Source: Atopobiaceae bacterium
GTDB taxonomy: Bacteria; Actinomycetota; Coriobacteriia; Coriobacteriales; Atopobiaceae
NCBI GenBank assembly: GCA_022482785.1
Contig: JAKVON010000017.1
Span: forward strand, 1-42,149
DNA length: 42,149 bases
Direction: 5' to 3'
Shown: piece by piece, positions 24,753 to 34,200 of the stretch
Layout: every line of letters begins with the position of its first letter
How positions within the stretch are numbered: position 1 is the first letter of the stretch
The notes under the pieces: generated by a model
What the model was told of the DNA's origin: nothing
The model's input: only the letters and a program-made list of their open reading frames with translations
Database searches by the model: none
Translations under genes and position numbers: made by a program

Positions 24753-27700
24753 GCGATCACCCCGTTCCTATACCAGCCATCAAACGACTCCCGGTCATGC
24801 AACTCGTTACAGAGATAGTCATAGACGATTCCCTGGGTGATGATGCGCATGAGCTGCGGTCTGACGCCTTCAAAGCCGAGCTCACTGACGGATTGCCTGA
24901 CCGCCAGGCTCCACTCACGTGGGACTCCGCTCTTCTCCTTGGCTGCGACCATGGCCTCTCGCGCCTCGGGGAAGAAGCTCGATACGATTGGCGCAATCCT
25001 CGTCATCCTCGGCTCCGGCGGCGGGTCCTTGAGGATGCGCAGCGCAGCAACTTGTGTTGAGGAACTGACGCCAAGAGACCGCATGCCGTCCCCCACCTCG
25101 ACGAGCCTCGCCTCGTCGGTGACCGCCTCGCCGCTGCTCAGGAGGGAGACGATGTCGAGCGCGGTCTCCATGTCCCGCGGCTGCTTGGCACCCTCCTCGG
25201 GCTGGTACTCGTAGGTATCCCCGCCATGACGAGCTTTGCTCACCTTGCAGAGCACGGCCTCGATCCAGTTGTTCTGGTAGACGGCCGCGACGCCGCGCGG
25301 CAGACGCGCCAGCTCCTTGACCTGCACCTCGTTCAGGGCCTCCGCCCCTCCCACGAGCTCGCGGTCGCTCCCCTCGGGAAGACGTAGCACGATCTTGGTG
25401 TTGGTGTTACGGATGGCAGAAGGGTCTAGAAGCCCGGGGGCCTGGTCGGCGATGACGAAGCCCTCGCCGTATGTCCTCATCTCGGCGATAGCATTGGAGA
25501 GCATCTCGACGCTCTTACCCGCGAGGTTGCCGCCCTCCTGGCCCTGCTCGAAGGACGTGCGACGCAGGAGGTTGTGGGCCTCCTCCAGGACCGTGAGGTG
25601 CCTCAGGCTAGCGTTCGCGGGGATTCCCTGGCTCATGCGCCACTCCTGGAGCTTGAGAACGAGTACGCCCATGAGCAGGGCCTTGGTCTCGCTCGAGCCA
25701 ACGCGGCTCAGGTCGACGATCGTCTTCCCGTCGAAGAGCGTCTGCGCAGGCACCTCGTCGGGGGCGAATATCATCCCGTTGATGCCGTTGCAGAGCGAGT
25801 TGATGCGCGTGAGCAGCGACCCCTTGTAGGCGCCCTTGTTCTCAGCATCGTACTCGCTCGAGTCGATGACCTTCCGGACGTTGCGCGCGACATCGGCGAA
25901 GCTCGGGTAGAGCCCTTGCCCGTAGGGATTGGTTGACTTGGCCAGATCCCAGCCGCAGTCCTCATAGGACCTCTCAACGGCGTCCTTGAGGACGGCCGGC
26001 ATGGCGGCGAACATCGGCCAACACACGTTGAAGATTTCGACCAGACGGTCTAGGTGCTCCAGGACGTGCACCCCCTCTGGGAAGCTGAACGGATCGAGTC
26101 GGAGCAGCGGTGCGTAGGCGGGGTTGGTGCCGAACACCGAGACGTCGTGGTCGTTTCCGAACGCATCCTTGTACTCGCCCTTGGCTGGCTCGATGACAAG
26201 GAAACCCACGTCATGCCTATCGGCCTGCTCGAGTATGCGGTACACCGCGTTGCTCTTGCCGGCGCCCGTGCTACCCGTCACGAACGTGTGGCCAGCAAGC
26301 GAGTCTAGGTCGAGCGGCACCGAGGTGGGCTCCTCGCGGTGCATGTGGAAGACATGCCCGAGCTCGATTGAGCCGGTGGCCTCCGGCTCCTCGAAGGTGG
26401 CCACATTGCGCCCGAAGCTCGCACACTCGAAGACCGGCAGGCCCGCCACCGACTTTCGCGGGAAGTTGAGGGACCTCGCAAGCTCCTTGCCCGTGAGGGT
26501 CGTAGTCGCCGTGACCGTCGACGGATAGGGCAGCACGTTGAGCTGGCGCTCGGCGAGGTCGGGGTTCAGCGCGAAGATCGGGTGCCTTAGGTCCCTCAGA
26601 TAGGAGCAGATGGTGTCGGCCGCGCTCTCGCCAGGCAAGTCGCCGCGCCAGAGGTTGACGGAGGCTTGCGAGATGAACGAATCCTCCCCCTGCGTGAGGG
26701 CGAGGTAGGAGTGCGCCACGTTGTTCGCGGTGGCCGGATCCTCGCTCAGGACGTACGCAGCGAACTCCCAGAGGCCGAGCGCTGCACCCTCCTCGAGGCG
26801 CTTCATCTGCTGCTCGAGAAGCTCGAGCGCGTGCTTGATGGAGTAGTTGGTGTGGGTCTGGTGGATGCCCTCGTTCTTGCCGATGGTGGCGGTCACCGTC
26901 GACGTCCTGGCGAAGTTCACTCCGAAGTTTCCGCCGAGGCTCTGGCTCGCGAAGGACCCCACGGTGCTGGTGAGCGACTTGGTGACTGCATGGCCAAGGG
27001 TGTTCGACACAGCGCGAGCGGTTGAGGTTCCAACCGCCTTGGCAATGGTGCTGGTTGTGCCATGGGTTACCGTATCGCTAACGCTGGTGCCAGTCGTAGT
27101 GCCTTCTGTATGGCTACCGCCTCCGGCAAGCGAAACCAAGCCCCCTACAGCATGCGTAACAAGGCCACGAACGTCTGCAACATTGGAGATGCCTTCTTCA
27201 ATGTCTTTCGCTGCGGATACGAACCCCGAGTCTGACACACTCGTCCCACTGCTGCTGCCGTCCGTATGGGCGAAGCTGTCTGATTCAGAGGTGGACGTCG
27301 TATCGGTCACAGAGGTGCTCTCGGTGTCCGTGGTTCCCTGACTCGATGAGTCGGTGGAGGATTCCCCGCTCGCGAGGGACTCGTTCGTACCCACCTGCCT
27401 GCCCACACTAACACCAGCGTTGAGGCCAACGGTCGCGGAGGACGAGGTTGAGCCTTGCTCCACATAGGTGTAGTCCGTCTGCCAAGACGCATACGGCACG
27501 AGGCCCGTGTACAGCTGCTCGAGCCGGAGCTTCCGCTCCTCTGCGTCGAGCGACGGCGTGGCGAGCAGGACGAGCGTGTACTCCTCGCCCCTGCTCCCGG
27601 GAACGATACCGTCGAGCAGCTTCTCGATCGTCTGGCTGACGAACTTCTCAGATTTCTCCGTCGGTACATTCGATACTGCAGCGACCGACATGTCGCGCGT

Positions 27701-28282
27701 GTCCTTGAGGCAAGGTATCTCGCCGCTCTCGATGCCGCCCCACTCAGCGCCGGGGAAGTTGCCCCTGAGCGCCCCCTCGAGTCGGCGGGCGAAGTCCTTC
27801 GCGTTAACGTTGCTCGACGAATTCGTGGTGTCGACAACGGCAAGGTAGACGTCCGTCTTCCTGCGCCCCCGATGGAAGACGAGTGCGATGTTGCACTCCT
27901 CCGAAGAGAGAACCTCGTAGACGTTGACGAGCTTCTCGAGGCTGTTCTCCTCGGGGTCGGAGACCCACTTGGTCACATTGAGGAATCGCACGTTGTACCG
28001 CGCATCGAAGTCGGCACCGTCGTACTCGGCCTCTGCCACGACCGGCACGTACATGCCAGCGATTTGCGGGAGGTAGGCGTTGTATATCTCCACACCCGCG
28101 GCGGCGATGAGCCTGCTGGTAAGCTCAACTGCGTTGGCGTCGTCGGATGAGGGCATCTCGCTCAGGTAGCGCTGCCTCCTGTCGTCGATCTCGCGGAGCT
28201 GCTCGGGGCTGAGAGCCGAGAGCTTGGCCACCGCGTTGCCCGCCTTGCCGGCCGCCCTCTTCGCGATGCTCTTGATGCCCAT
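24749..28282 (-). CDS. Large HerA-like (DUF87) ATPase with Ser/Thr/Gly-rich insert, 1177 aa
   Basis: HerA/FtsK-class ATPases form hexameric DNA or protein pumps. Walker A TGSTGAGKSN is at about 669-678, Walker B LTVLEEAHN at about 896-904, and the sensor-like IVLRLPEGSDRELVG follows. Residues 1-270 form a mixed N-terminal domain; about 277-460 is a low-complexity segment dominated by Ser, Thr and Gly (for example TDTESTSVTDTTSTSESDS) with hydrophobic Gly/Ala-rich patches that could associate with membrane. The gene starts 3 nt after the dynamin-like gene and ends in an ATGA overlap with the nuclease gene. It looks intact, and the architecture (domain-insert-ATPase) is unusual for HerA. Confidence 0.85.
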   Translation of the reverse strand: MGIKSIAKRAAGKAGNAVAKLSALSPEQLREIDDRRQRYLSEMPSSDDANAVELTSRLIAAAGVEIYNAYLPQIAGMYVPVVAEAEYDGADFDARYNVRFLNVTKWVSDPEENSLEKLVNVYEVLSSEECNIALVFHRGRRKTDVYLAVVDTTNSSSNVNAKDFARRLEGALRGNFPGAEWGGIESGEIPCLKDTRDMSVAAVSNVPTEKSEKFVSQTIEKLLDGIVPGSRGEEYTLVLLATPSLDAEERKLRLEQLYTGLVPYASWQTDYTYVEQGSTSSSATVGLNAGVSVGRQVGTNESLASGESSTDSSSQGTTDTESTSVTDTTSTSESDSFAHTDGSSSGTSVSDSGFVSAAKDIEEGISNVADVRGLVTHAVGGLVSLAGGGSHTEGTTTGTSVSDTVTHGTTSTIAKAVGTSTARAVSNTLGHAVTKSLTSTVGSFASQSLGGNFGVNFARTSTVTATIGKNEGIHQTHTNYSIKHALELLEQQMKRLEEGAALGLWEFAAYVLSEDPATANNVAHSYLALTQGEDSFISQASVNLWRGDLPGESAADTICSYLRDLRHPIFALNPDLAERQLNVLPYPSTVTATTTLTGKELARSLNFPRKSVAGLPVFECASFGRNVATFEEPEATGSIELGHVFHMHREEPTSVPLDLDSLAGHTFVTGSTGAGKSNAVYRILEQADRHDVGFLVIEPAKGEYKDAFGNDHDVSVFGTNPAYAPLLRLDPFSFPEGVHVLEHLDRLVEIFNVCWPMFAAMPAVLKDAVERSYEDCGWDLAKSTNPYGQGLYPSFADVARNVRKVIDSSEYDAENKGAYKGSLLTRINSLCNGINGMIFAPDEVPAQTLFDGKTIVDLSRVGSSETKALLMGVLVLKLQEWRMSQGIPANASLRHLTVLEEAHNLLRRTSFEQGQEGGNLAGKSVEMLSNAIAEMRTYGEGFVIADQAPGLLDPSAIRNTNTKIVLRLPEGSDRELVGGAEALNEVQVKELARLPRGVAAVYQNNWIEAVLCKVSKARHGGDTYEYQPEEGAKQPRDMETALDIVSLLSSGEAVTDEARLVEVGDGMRSLGVSSSTQVAALRILKDPPPEPRMTRIAPIVSSFFPEAREAMVAAKEKSGVPREWSLAVRQSVSELGFEGVRPQLMRIITQGIVYDYLCNELHDRESFDGWYRNGVIA

Positions 28283-28285
28283 GCG

Positions 28286-30808
28286 CTATCCCTCCTGCCA
28301 CGTCATGTAGCCGGACACCCTCTTCTCGCCGCTGCGCAGCCTTATCCGCTTGGATCTCTGTGCCTCGATCTCACGCTCGGTGTTCACGACGGAATCGAAC
28401 TTCTTGCGGAGCTCGGGGTTGAGGTCGACAGCGCCGAGGCTCAGCGCGTCGGTGAGCTCGTGCAGCCACTCCCTGAAGCTCGCCTCGTGGGCGGGCTCGA
28501 CGACAGAGCGCCACTTGGATACCCTCTGCGAGAGCTCCATGTTGTACTGCACCCTCAGCGGCGCCTTCCAGAGCTTGTTGGGGTCGAACGGGTACCGTAT
28601 CTCGGAGATCTCGGGGAGCTCCTCGTCGAGGGAGAGGCTTCGGAAGTCGACGATTATCGAGCGCAGGGCGTCTCGCCTCTCGTCGTCGATATCAGTACCG
28701 TCGGAGACGAGGTCCAGCAACGCCTTCCTGCTCGCCTCGGCACGCTCCTCCCAATACCCCTTCGAGTGGCCCTCCGCCTCCTGCATGAGCCGCGCTATGT
28801 CCTCGTCGAACTGGTCGCGTACCCTTGCCAGCAGGTCGTCTGAGGCCTCCCTGTCGGCGCCGCGGAAGATCTCCTCGCTCTGCGCCTCAGCCTCGCGAGC
28901 TGCGCTCCAGTCGCTTGCGAAGCTCTTGGCGATGCCGGCGATTCCGAGGACGTCCCTGGTGTCCCAGGCGTTCTGCATGCGTGACATGAGGTTGGCGGTG
29001 ACCGCGGCCCTCTTCCCTTCGGCGTCCCTCCTCTTCTCCTCGGCGCCCATCTCACGGCGCTTCGTCGCAGTGATGTCGCGCTCCCACTCTCGGAGCCTCT
29101 CGGATGTCAGTCCGGTCGCGGCTACGCTCTGCTTGGCCCACTCGTTCATGCTGGGAAGGTATCCCTCCACCGCGTCTGCGCAGGTGGATATGGAGAGCTG
29201 GATGAGGCTGTCCAGCAAATCGTTCTTGCTCGCGTCGAGGTCGGCGGAGAGGACCGCCCTGCTGCTTTCGAGAGCTGCGCCGCTCTCCTCAAGCCTCGCG
29301 TCGGTCTGCTCTATGAGCTCGTGAAGTAGGGTCTCTGACTGGAAGCACTTGTTGTAGGCGGAGTACTTGGAGGCGAACTCGTCGATGCCCCGCTCGACGC
29401 TGAAGAGCCCGCTGTTTGCCAGAAGGCGGCTGTCGCATGCCTCGGCTTCGCGCACGGCCTTCGCCCTCAGTTGCTCGGGCATCAGGTCGTAGTCGAAAAG
29501 ACGCGTGTAGTACTTGTCTTCCGGGTCCTCGTATTGGTCCTGGAGCCTGCGGAACACGCGGTCGTAGTGCCTGTCGGCGAAGTTGCCCGACGTCTTGGCG
29601 CCGAGTCCAGCGATGGACGAGACGAAGTAGATTCCCTGGGCGTAGAGGTTGCGGGCGACCACGGTGTCCATCACCCACTCCTCGTCCTCCTTAGTGAACC
29701 CGCCTTCTGGTATGTCGGCGTCGTCCGCCTTGTTGACCACGATCATCGCGAAGCGCTCGTCGAGCGCGGGCATCTGGCTGATCTGCTCGTAGAGGTCGGC
29801 GTTGTCGTTGCTGTCCAGGGCGTCGTAGGCGGTCACGTAGATGGGGAGGCCGTCGGACATGCCCCTCATCGCCTCGCGGAGGACGCGCACGTGGTCGGCA
29901 TTGGAGTTGGTGTTGGAGCCCGGGGTGTCAAATATCACGATCTTCTTTCCGCTGCCCCAGTCCGTCCCCCTTCCGAAGGGAACCCTTACCTTGACGAGGT
30001 CAGACAGGGTAGGCTCGTCCTTCCCCTCCCTGAAGGAGTTGATGGCCCCGAGGGCCGCGCGGACACGCTCCGCGAGGCTTGCCCCGTCGTCGGACGTCGC
30101 CTTGGCGATCTCGTCGAGCGCCTTCCCCCTCGCAGCTGAGGGGCTGACCTTCATGCCGTCGTCGGTGAAGGTCACGTTGATGGACTCGTCCGCGTACTTG
30201 AAGCCAATCGAGGCGCGGTCCTGCTGGTCTGACCTCTCGATCTGGAAGATTCTGGCCGTCACCGGACGGTCGCCGCTCGGGAGGAGCTCCGTCCCGATGA
30301 GTGCGTTAATGAAGCTCGACTTGCCGGCACTGTAGTTGCCGACCACGCAGATGGGAATCATGTCGCTCGAGGCATCGCGGAACTTGCGCAGGCGGTCGAG
30401 CGTCTCCGCGCTACCGTCCGCAGTTCCTGCAATGATGGATACAGCTCGTCGAAGACCTCCCTGATGTAGGGCAGGATGTCACGTGCATTTGCCAGCGCCC
30501 TTTCGCTCCGCTCCAGTTTCACCAGCGGGGCGAGTGCCTCCGACGAGCAAACGTCCTGAAGCTCGTCCCACTCGTCATCGGGGCCTTCGAAGACAATCTC
30601 GAGTGCGCTCGACCCATCTCCGTACTCGTCCAGAAGCTCATCGACAATCTCGCGTGCCTTGAACGGGAAGAAGCCCTCGGTGTACTTCTTGGCAAGCAAC
30701 GAGCTGTTCGGACTGTTCTCCTCGTTGACTTCCGTCCAGATGGCCCCCATATTGAAGAATCTGGTGACACAGGCGATATGGGTCGCTGACGATCTTGACC
30801 TTTGGCAT
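28286..30808 (-). CDS. Bacterial dynamin-like GTPase, 5' part frameshifted
   Basis: The main open part (28286-30361, 691 aa from ATG 30361) has the GTPase motifs GNYSAGKSS (8-16), switch region with VTARI, DTPG (145-148) and NKAD (210-213), followed by long helical regions typical of dynamin-like proteins that remodel membranes. Homologues I know begin about 140 residues earlier with a KVKIVSDPY-type start. That is found here from ATG 30808 (MPKVKIVSDPY), then continues in another frame (FFNMGAIWTEVNEENSPNSS to DILPYIREVFDELYPSLQEL), then in the main frame (SAETLDRLRKFRDASSD). Two shifts, near 30775 and 30420, are needed. A 4-nt ATGA overlap at 30358-30361 also permits a split-gene reading, but I favour a single broken or mis-sequenced gene. 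Confidence 0.8.
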
Positions 30809-30983
30809 ACTCTGCCCCTTCACTCGACAAAGCCAGGCCGCTTCAGCCTGATACCATTTGCACTCGTTCAGCCTCAAATGATAAATCAGGCATGGGACGC
30901 ATATCTGTCTTGGTGTGTCTCAGGCCGTTAACGGCACTTGCCCAAATGGGTCTTCTTGGGCATTCGATTGCTTCGTTGTGCAA
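30809..30983. promoter_or_regulatory. Upstream region of the dynamin/HerA operon
   Basis: This should hold the minus-strand promoter of the four-gene operon. A perfect palindrome GCCGTTAACGGC (30924-30935) and the inverted repeat TGCCCAA/TTGGGCA (30939-30945, 30956-30962) lie 115-155 bp upstream of the start and could be operator sites. No clear -35/-10 pair stands out. Confidence 0.35.
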
Positions 30984-31020
30984 GAAGGCCATACTGCTGC
31001 CTATGCGCAGTATGGCCTTC
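30984..31020. terminator. Strong bidirectional hairpin ending the conjugation operon
   Basis: GAAGGCCATACTGC (30984-30997) and GCAGTATGGCCTTC (31007-31020) form a perfect 14-bp stem with a 9-nt loop. Read on the minus strand it follows the last transfer-operon gene by about 85 nt, with a short T-bearing tail (TTCTTG). It separates the conjugation operon from the dynamin/HerA operon, which is transcribed the same way. Confidence 0.7.
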
Positions 31021-31105
31021 GTTTGCCGTTCTTTCCTCAGCTGACAGCTGAGTTACACGCTCCTATGCGAGAGATGGATTCCGAGACGGATAGGTTTGCA
31101 CACCC

Positions 31106-31210
31106 CTATCGGCGGTATCCCTCCATCCGGTCCGCCTCGCCCGCCACTCGGCAGCAGGCGTAGGCGGTCAGTGCGATGACGCCGAGCGCCACTAGGATCG
31201 CCTTCCTCAC
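31106..31210 (-). CDS. Small membrane protein, 34 aa, end of conjugation operon
   Basis: GTG at 31210 overlaps the adhesin stop (GTGA). The peptide MRKAILVALGVIALTAYACC has a basic start and one hydrophobic helix, followed by a short charged tail RVAGEADRMEGYRR. It ends 85 nt before the operon terminator. It is too short for function prediction, but coupling and composition suggest a real small membrane protein. The tandem Cys could be a lipid-attachment or palmitoyl-like site; this is speculative. Confidence 0.55.
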   Translation of the reverse strand: MRKAILVALGVIALTAYACCRVAGEADRMEGYRR

Positions 31211-34200
31211 GGGATCACCTCCTCCCCCTGGCCGAGGTCGGGCATGACCTGCGTGACGCGGCCGCGCCGGATGTGCGGGTAGCCGTCGTCTGGGTCGTCG
31301 CCGTCCCAGCCGTCGTCGCGGCGGCGCCGGCGTAGCTCCCACGCGCCGAGTGCGACGAGACCGGAGCCGCTGAGCACCATCGCCGCCACGAACGGCCCGA
31401 GCCGGGTGTCGTCGCCCGTCTTGGGCAGCAGGCGCGGCGTGGTCGGGTTCTCGGGTGTCTTGGGCTCCTCGACGTGGACCGTCTGGCCCTCGTCCTTCAG
31501 GTCCTCGTGGGTGGCCACGGTCGCCTCGCCCTGGGTCAGCACCTCGAAGGCCACGAGGTCGTGTCCGCCCAGCTGTGACGCGTCGAGCTCGAAGGTGACG
31601 CTCACTTGGCCATCCGCTTTCTCGGGCTTGAGGGTCGCGCTGGCGGTCACGGGCTTGCCGGAGCCGTCGGTCACGGGCTTGTCGGTCTCGCGGTCCATGA
31701 GGGTGCCGGTCACCGCGTACTCCTGACCCGGTGTGAGGCCCTGGTAGGCAACAACATCGACGATCTCGACCTTGGCAGCCTCGACCGTGTGGTCGCCGTC
31801 GGCCTTGTCGGTGGCGGTGGTGCCGATGGCGACGACGCGCACCGTCTGGCCCTCGTCGTCGATGTCCTCGTGGGTGGCAACGGTGACCTCCCCGCGCGTG
31901 AGCACCTCGAAGGCGACCAGATCGTGGCCGGCCAGCTTGGAGCCGTCGACCTCGAAGGTGACCGTCACGGTGCCGGACTCCTCCTTCGGGGTGAAGGTGG
32001 CGCTCGCCGTGGCGCCGTCGACGGCCTTCCCGGTGGCCTTGTCCATGAGGGTGCCGGTCATGACGTACTCCTGGCCGGGCGTGAGGCCCTCGTAGGCCAC
32101 CTCGTCGGCTATGCGGAGCTTGTCGGAGGCCTGCGCCACGTGGTCGCCGTCGGAGGCGTCGGTGGCGGTGGTGCCGATCGCTGGGATGCGCACGGTCTGG
32201 CCCTCGTCGGTCAGGTCCTCGTGCGTGGCCACGACGTGCCCCTGCCAGGAGACGCGCTCGAAGGCGACGAGCCCGTGGCCGGAGAGCTGCGAGGCGTCGA
32301 TGGTGAAGGTCACCTCGACGGTCCCTCTCGCCTCCTCGGGCGTGAAGGTCGCGGACGCCGCGGCGCCCTCGATGGCCTCGCCCGTCGCCTTGTCCACGAG
32401 CGTGCCCTCGGCTGTGTACTCCTCGCCGGGGACGAGCCCCTCGTAGGCGATTGTGTCGGTAATGGTGAGCGACTCGGAGGCCGCCGCCTCGTGTGCCCCG
32501 CCCGCCGTGGCGGTGGTGCCGATCTTGGGCAGCATGACCGTCTGGCCCTCGTCCTCGATGTCGGCGTGCTCCGCGACCTCTACCTCCCCGAGGTAGAGTC
32601 GCTCGAACACGACCACGTCGTGCCCCGCGAGCTGCGCGGCGTCGAAGGTGAGCTCGACCGTCGCCTCCCCGTCCGGGGACTCGGGAGCGATCTCGGCCGT
32701 GGCGCTGACGGCGTTCCCGTCGGGGCCCGTCACCGGCTCTCCGGTCGACTTGTCCATGAGGGTGCCCACCAGCTGGTAGGTCTGGCCGGGCAGCAGGTTC
32801 TGGTAGGCGACCGTGTCCGTGACGGTCACGGAGTCGTCGGCGAGCGCCACGTGCGCGCCCGTCTCGGAGTCGGCCGCCGTGGTGCCGATCTCGGGGACGC
32901 GGACCGTCTGGTCCTCGTCCTCGATGTCGGCGTGGACCGCCACCTCGACGCCGTCCTCGAGCAGGCTCTCGAACGCGACGATGGAGACGTGGCTGACGTA
33001 GTTCACCTTGAACGTGAACTCCATCTCCACGGTGCCTGAGCTGGTCTTTGCCTTGAAGGTGGTGCTGGAAGTGGCGGGGTTGCCGTCCGCGTCGAGCAGG
33101 GGCTCCCCCGTGGCCTTGTCCATGAGGGTGCCGTTGACGGTGTACTCGCGGCCCGGCTCCAGGTTCTCGTACCAGACCGTGTCGGTGAGCGTCATGTCGT
33201 GGTCGCCCTTGGTGATGTGGGTCCCCTCGCGTCCGGTCAGCTCGGTCTCGATGCGCGGGCCGGGACTGTCGTCGACGGTGCCGCCGTCGACGTCGGTGCC
33301 GTGGCGCGTCACCGTGATCGTGAGCGTGACGAGCTCGAGGCCCTCGTTGGCGGCCACGCGCAGCTCCTCCACCCGGTAGGTGTCGAAGGGCAGCGCCCCC
33401 AGGCTGTCGATCGGGTCGGTGGTGACGTCGGTCGCGCCTGTGAACCACACGCCCGCGTCGGGGTCGAGCGCGGCCTCGTCGACCGTGCCGTCCGCGGACA
33501 CCGCCGCGTCGTTGGCGTTGGTGCGCTGGGAGTGCGGGTTCCAGGAGCTGGCCGTGTCGATCTGCCCGTTGGCGTCGGTGACGACGACGTGGGACTCCCC
33601 GGTGGTCTCGGAGGTGACGAGGAACGGGATGCCCGAGAGGCGCCCCATGCCGCGCTCGCGCACCTTCACGAGGTGCAGGTCGCCGCGGATGACCTGGTCG
33701 TCGACGGCGTCCTCGGTGGTGTTGAGCAGCGCCACTGACCCGTCCTCGCGGACCTCGAAGGCGCGCGACCAATCCTCGTTCAGGAGGTAGCCCCTCGGGG
33801 CTTTGGTCTCGCGGACCACGTAGGTGCCGTAGGGCAGGCCGTCTGACGCCACGAAGGCGAGGCCGTCGGCGTCGGTCGTGAGCGTGAGGCAAGCTTCGCC
33901 GGGTTGGACCAGCTGGCCGCCCACGAGCACGGCGCGCTCGCTCGCGTTGTAGACGGTGAGCTCGGCGCCCTCGAGGGTCGCCCCTCCCAGAGGGCGGAAG
34001 CGCAGCGTCTCGCGGTCCTGCTTGGCCACGTCGAGGCCCCCGCGGATCACCTGGTCCGCGTTGTGCTGGCCCTCGTCTGGGCTGTAGACCTTCCCGTCCT
34101 CGCGCACCTCGAACGTGAAGGACCAGGACTCGTCCGGGAGGTATCCCGTGGCGGACTCGGTCTCGCGCACCTCGTAGGTGCCGTAGGGCAGAAGGTCGGC

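Noticed and set aside
31606..33039. 477-aa plus-strand frame with regular repeats
   Set aside because: The repeats are the reverse complement of the VaFE repeats of the minus-strand adhesin, so this is not an independent repeat protein.
31480..33240. Regularly spaced repeats that might suggest a CRISPR array
   Set aside because: Spacing of about 330-350 bp, coding throughout, and varied at DNA level; these are protein repeats. No CRISPR array or cas gene was seen anywhere in the window.
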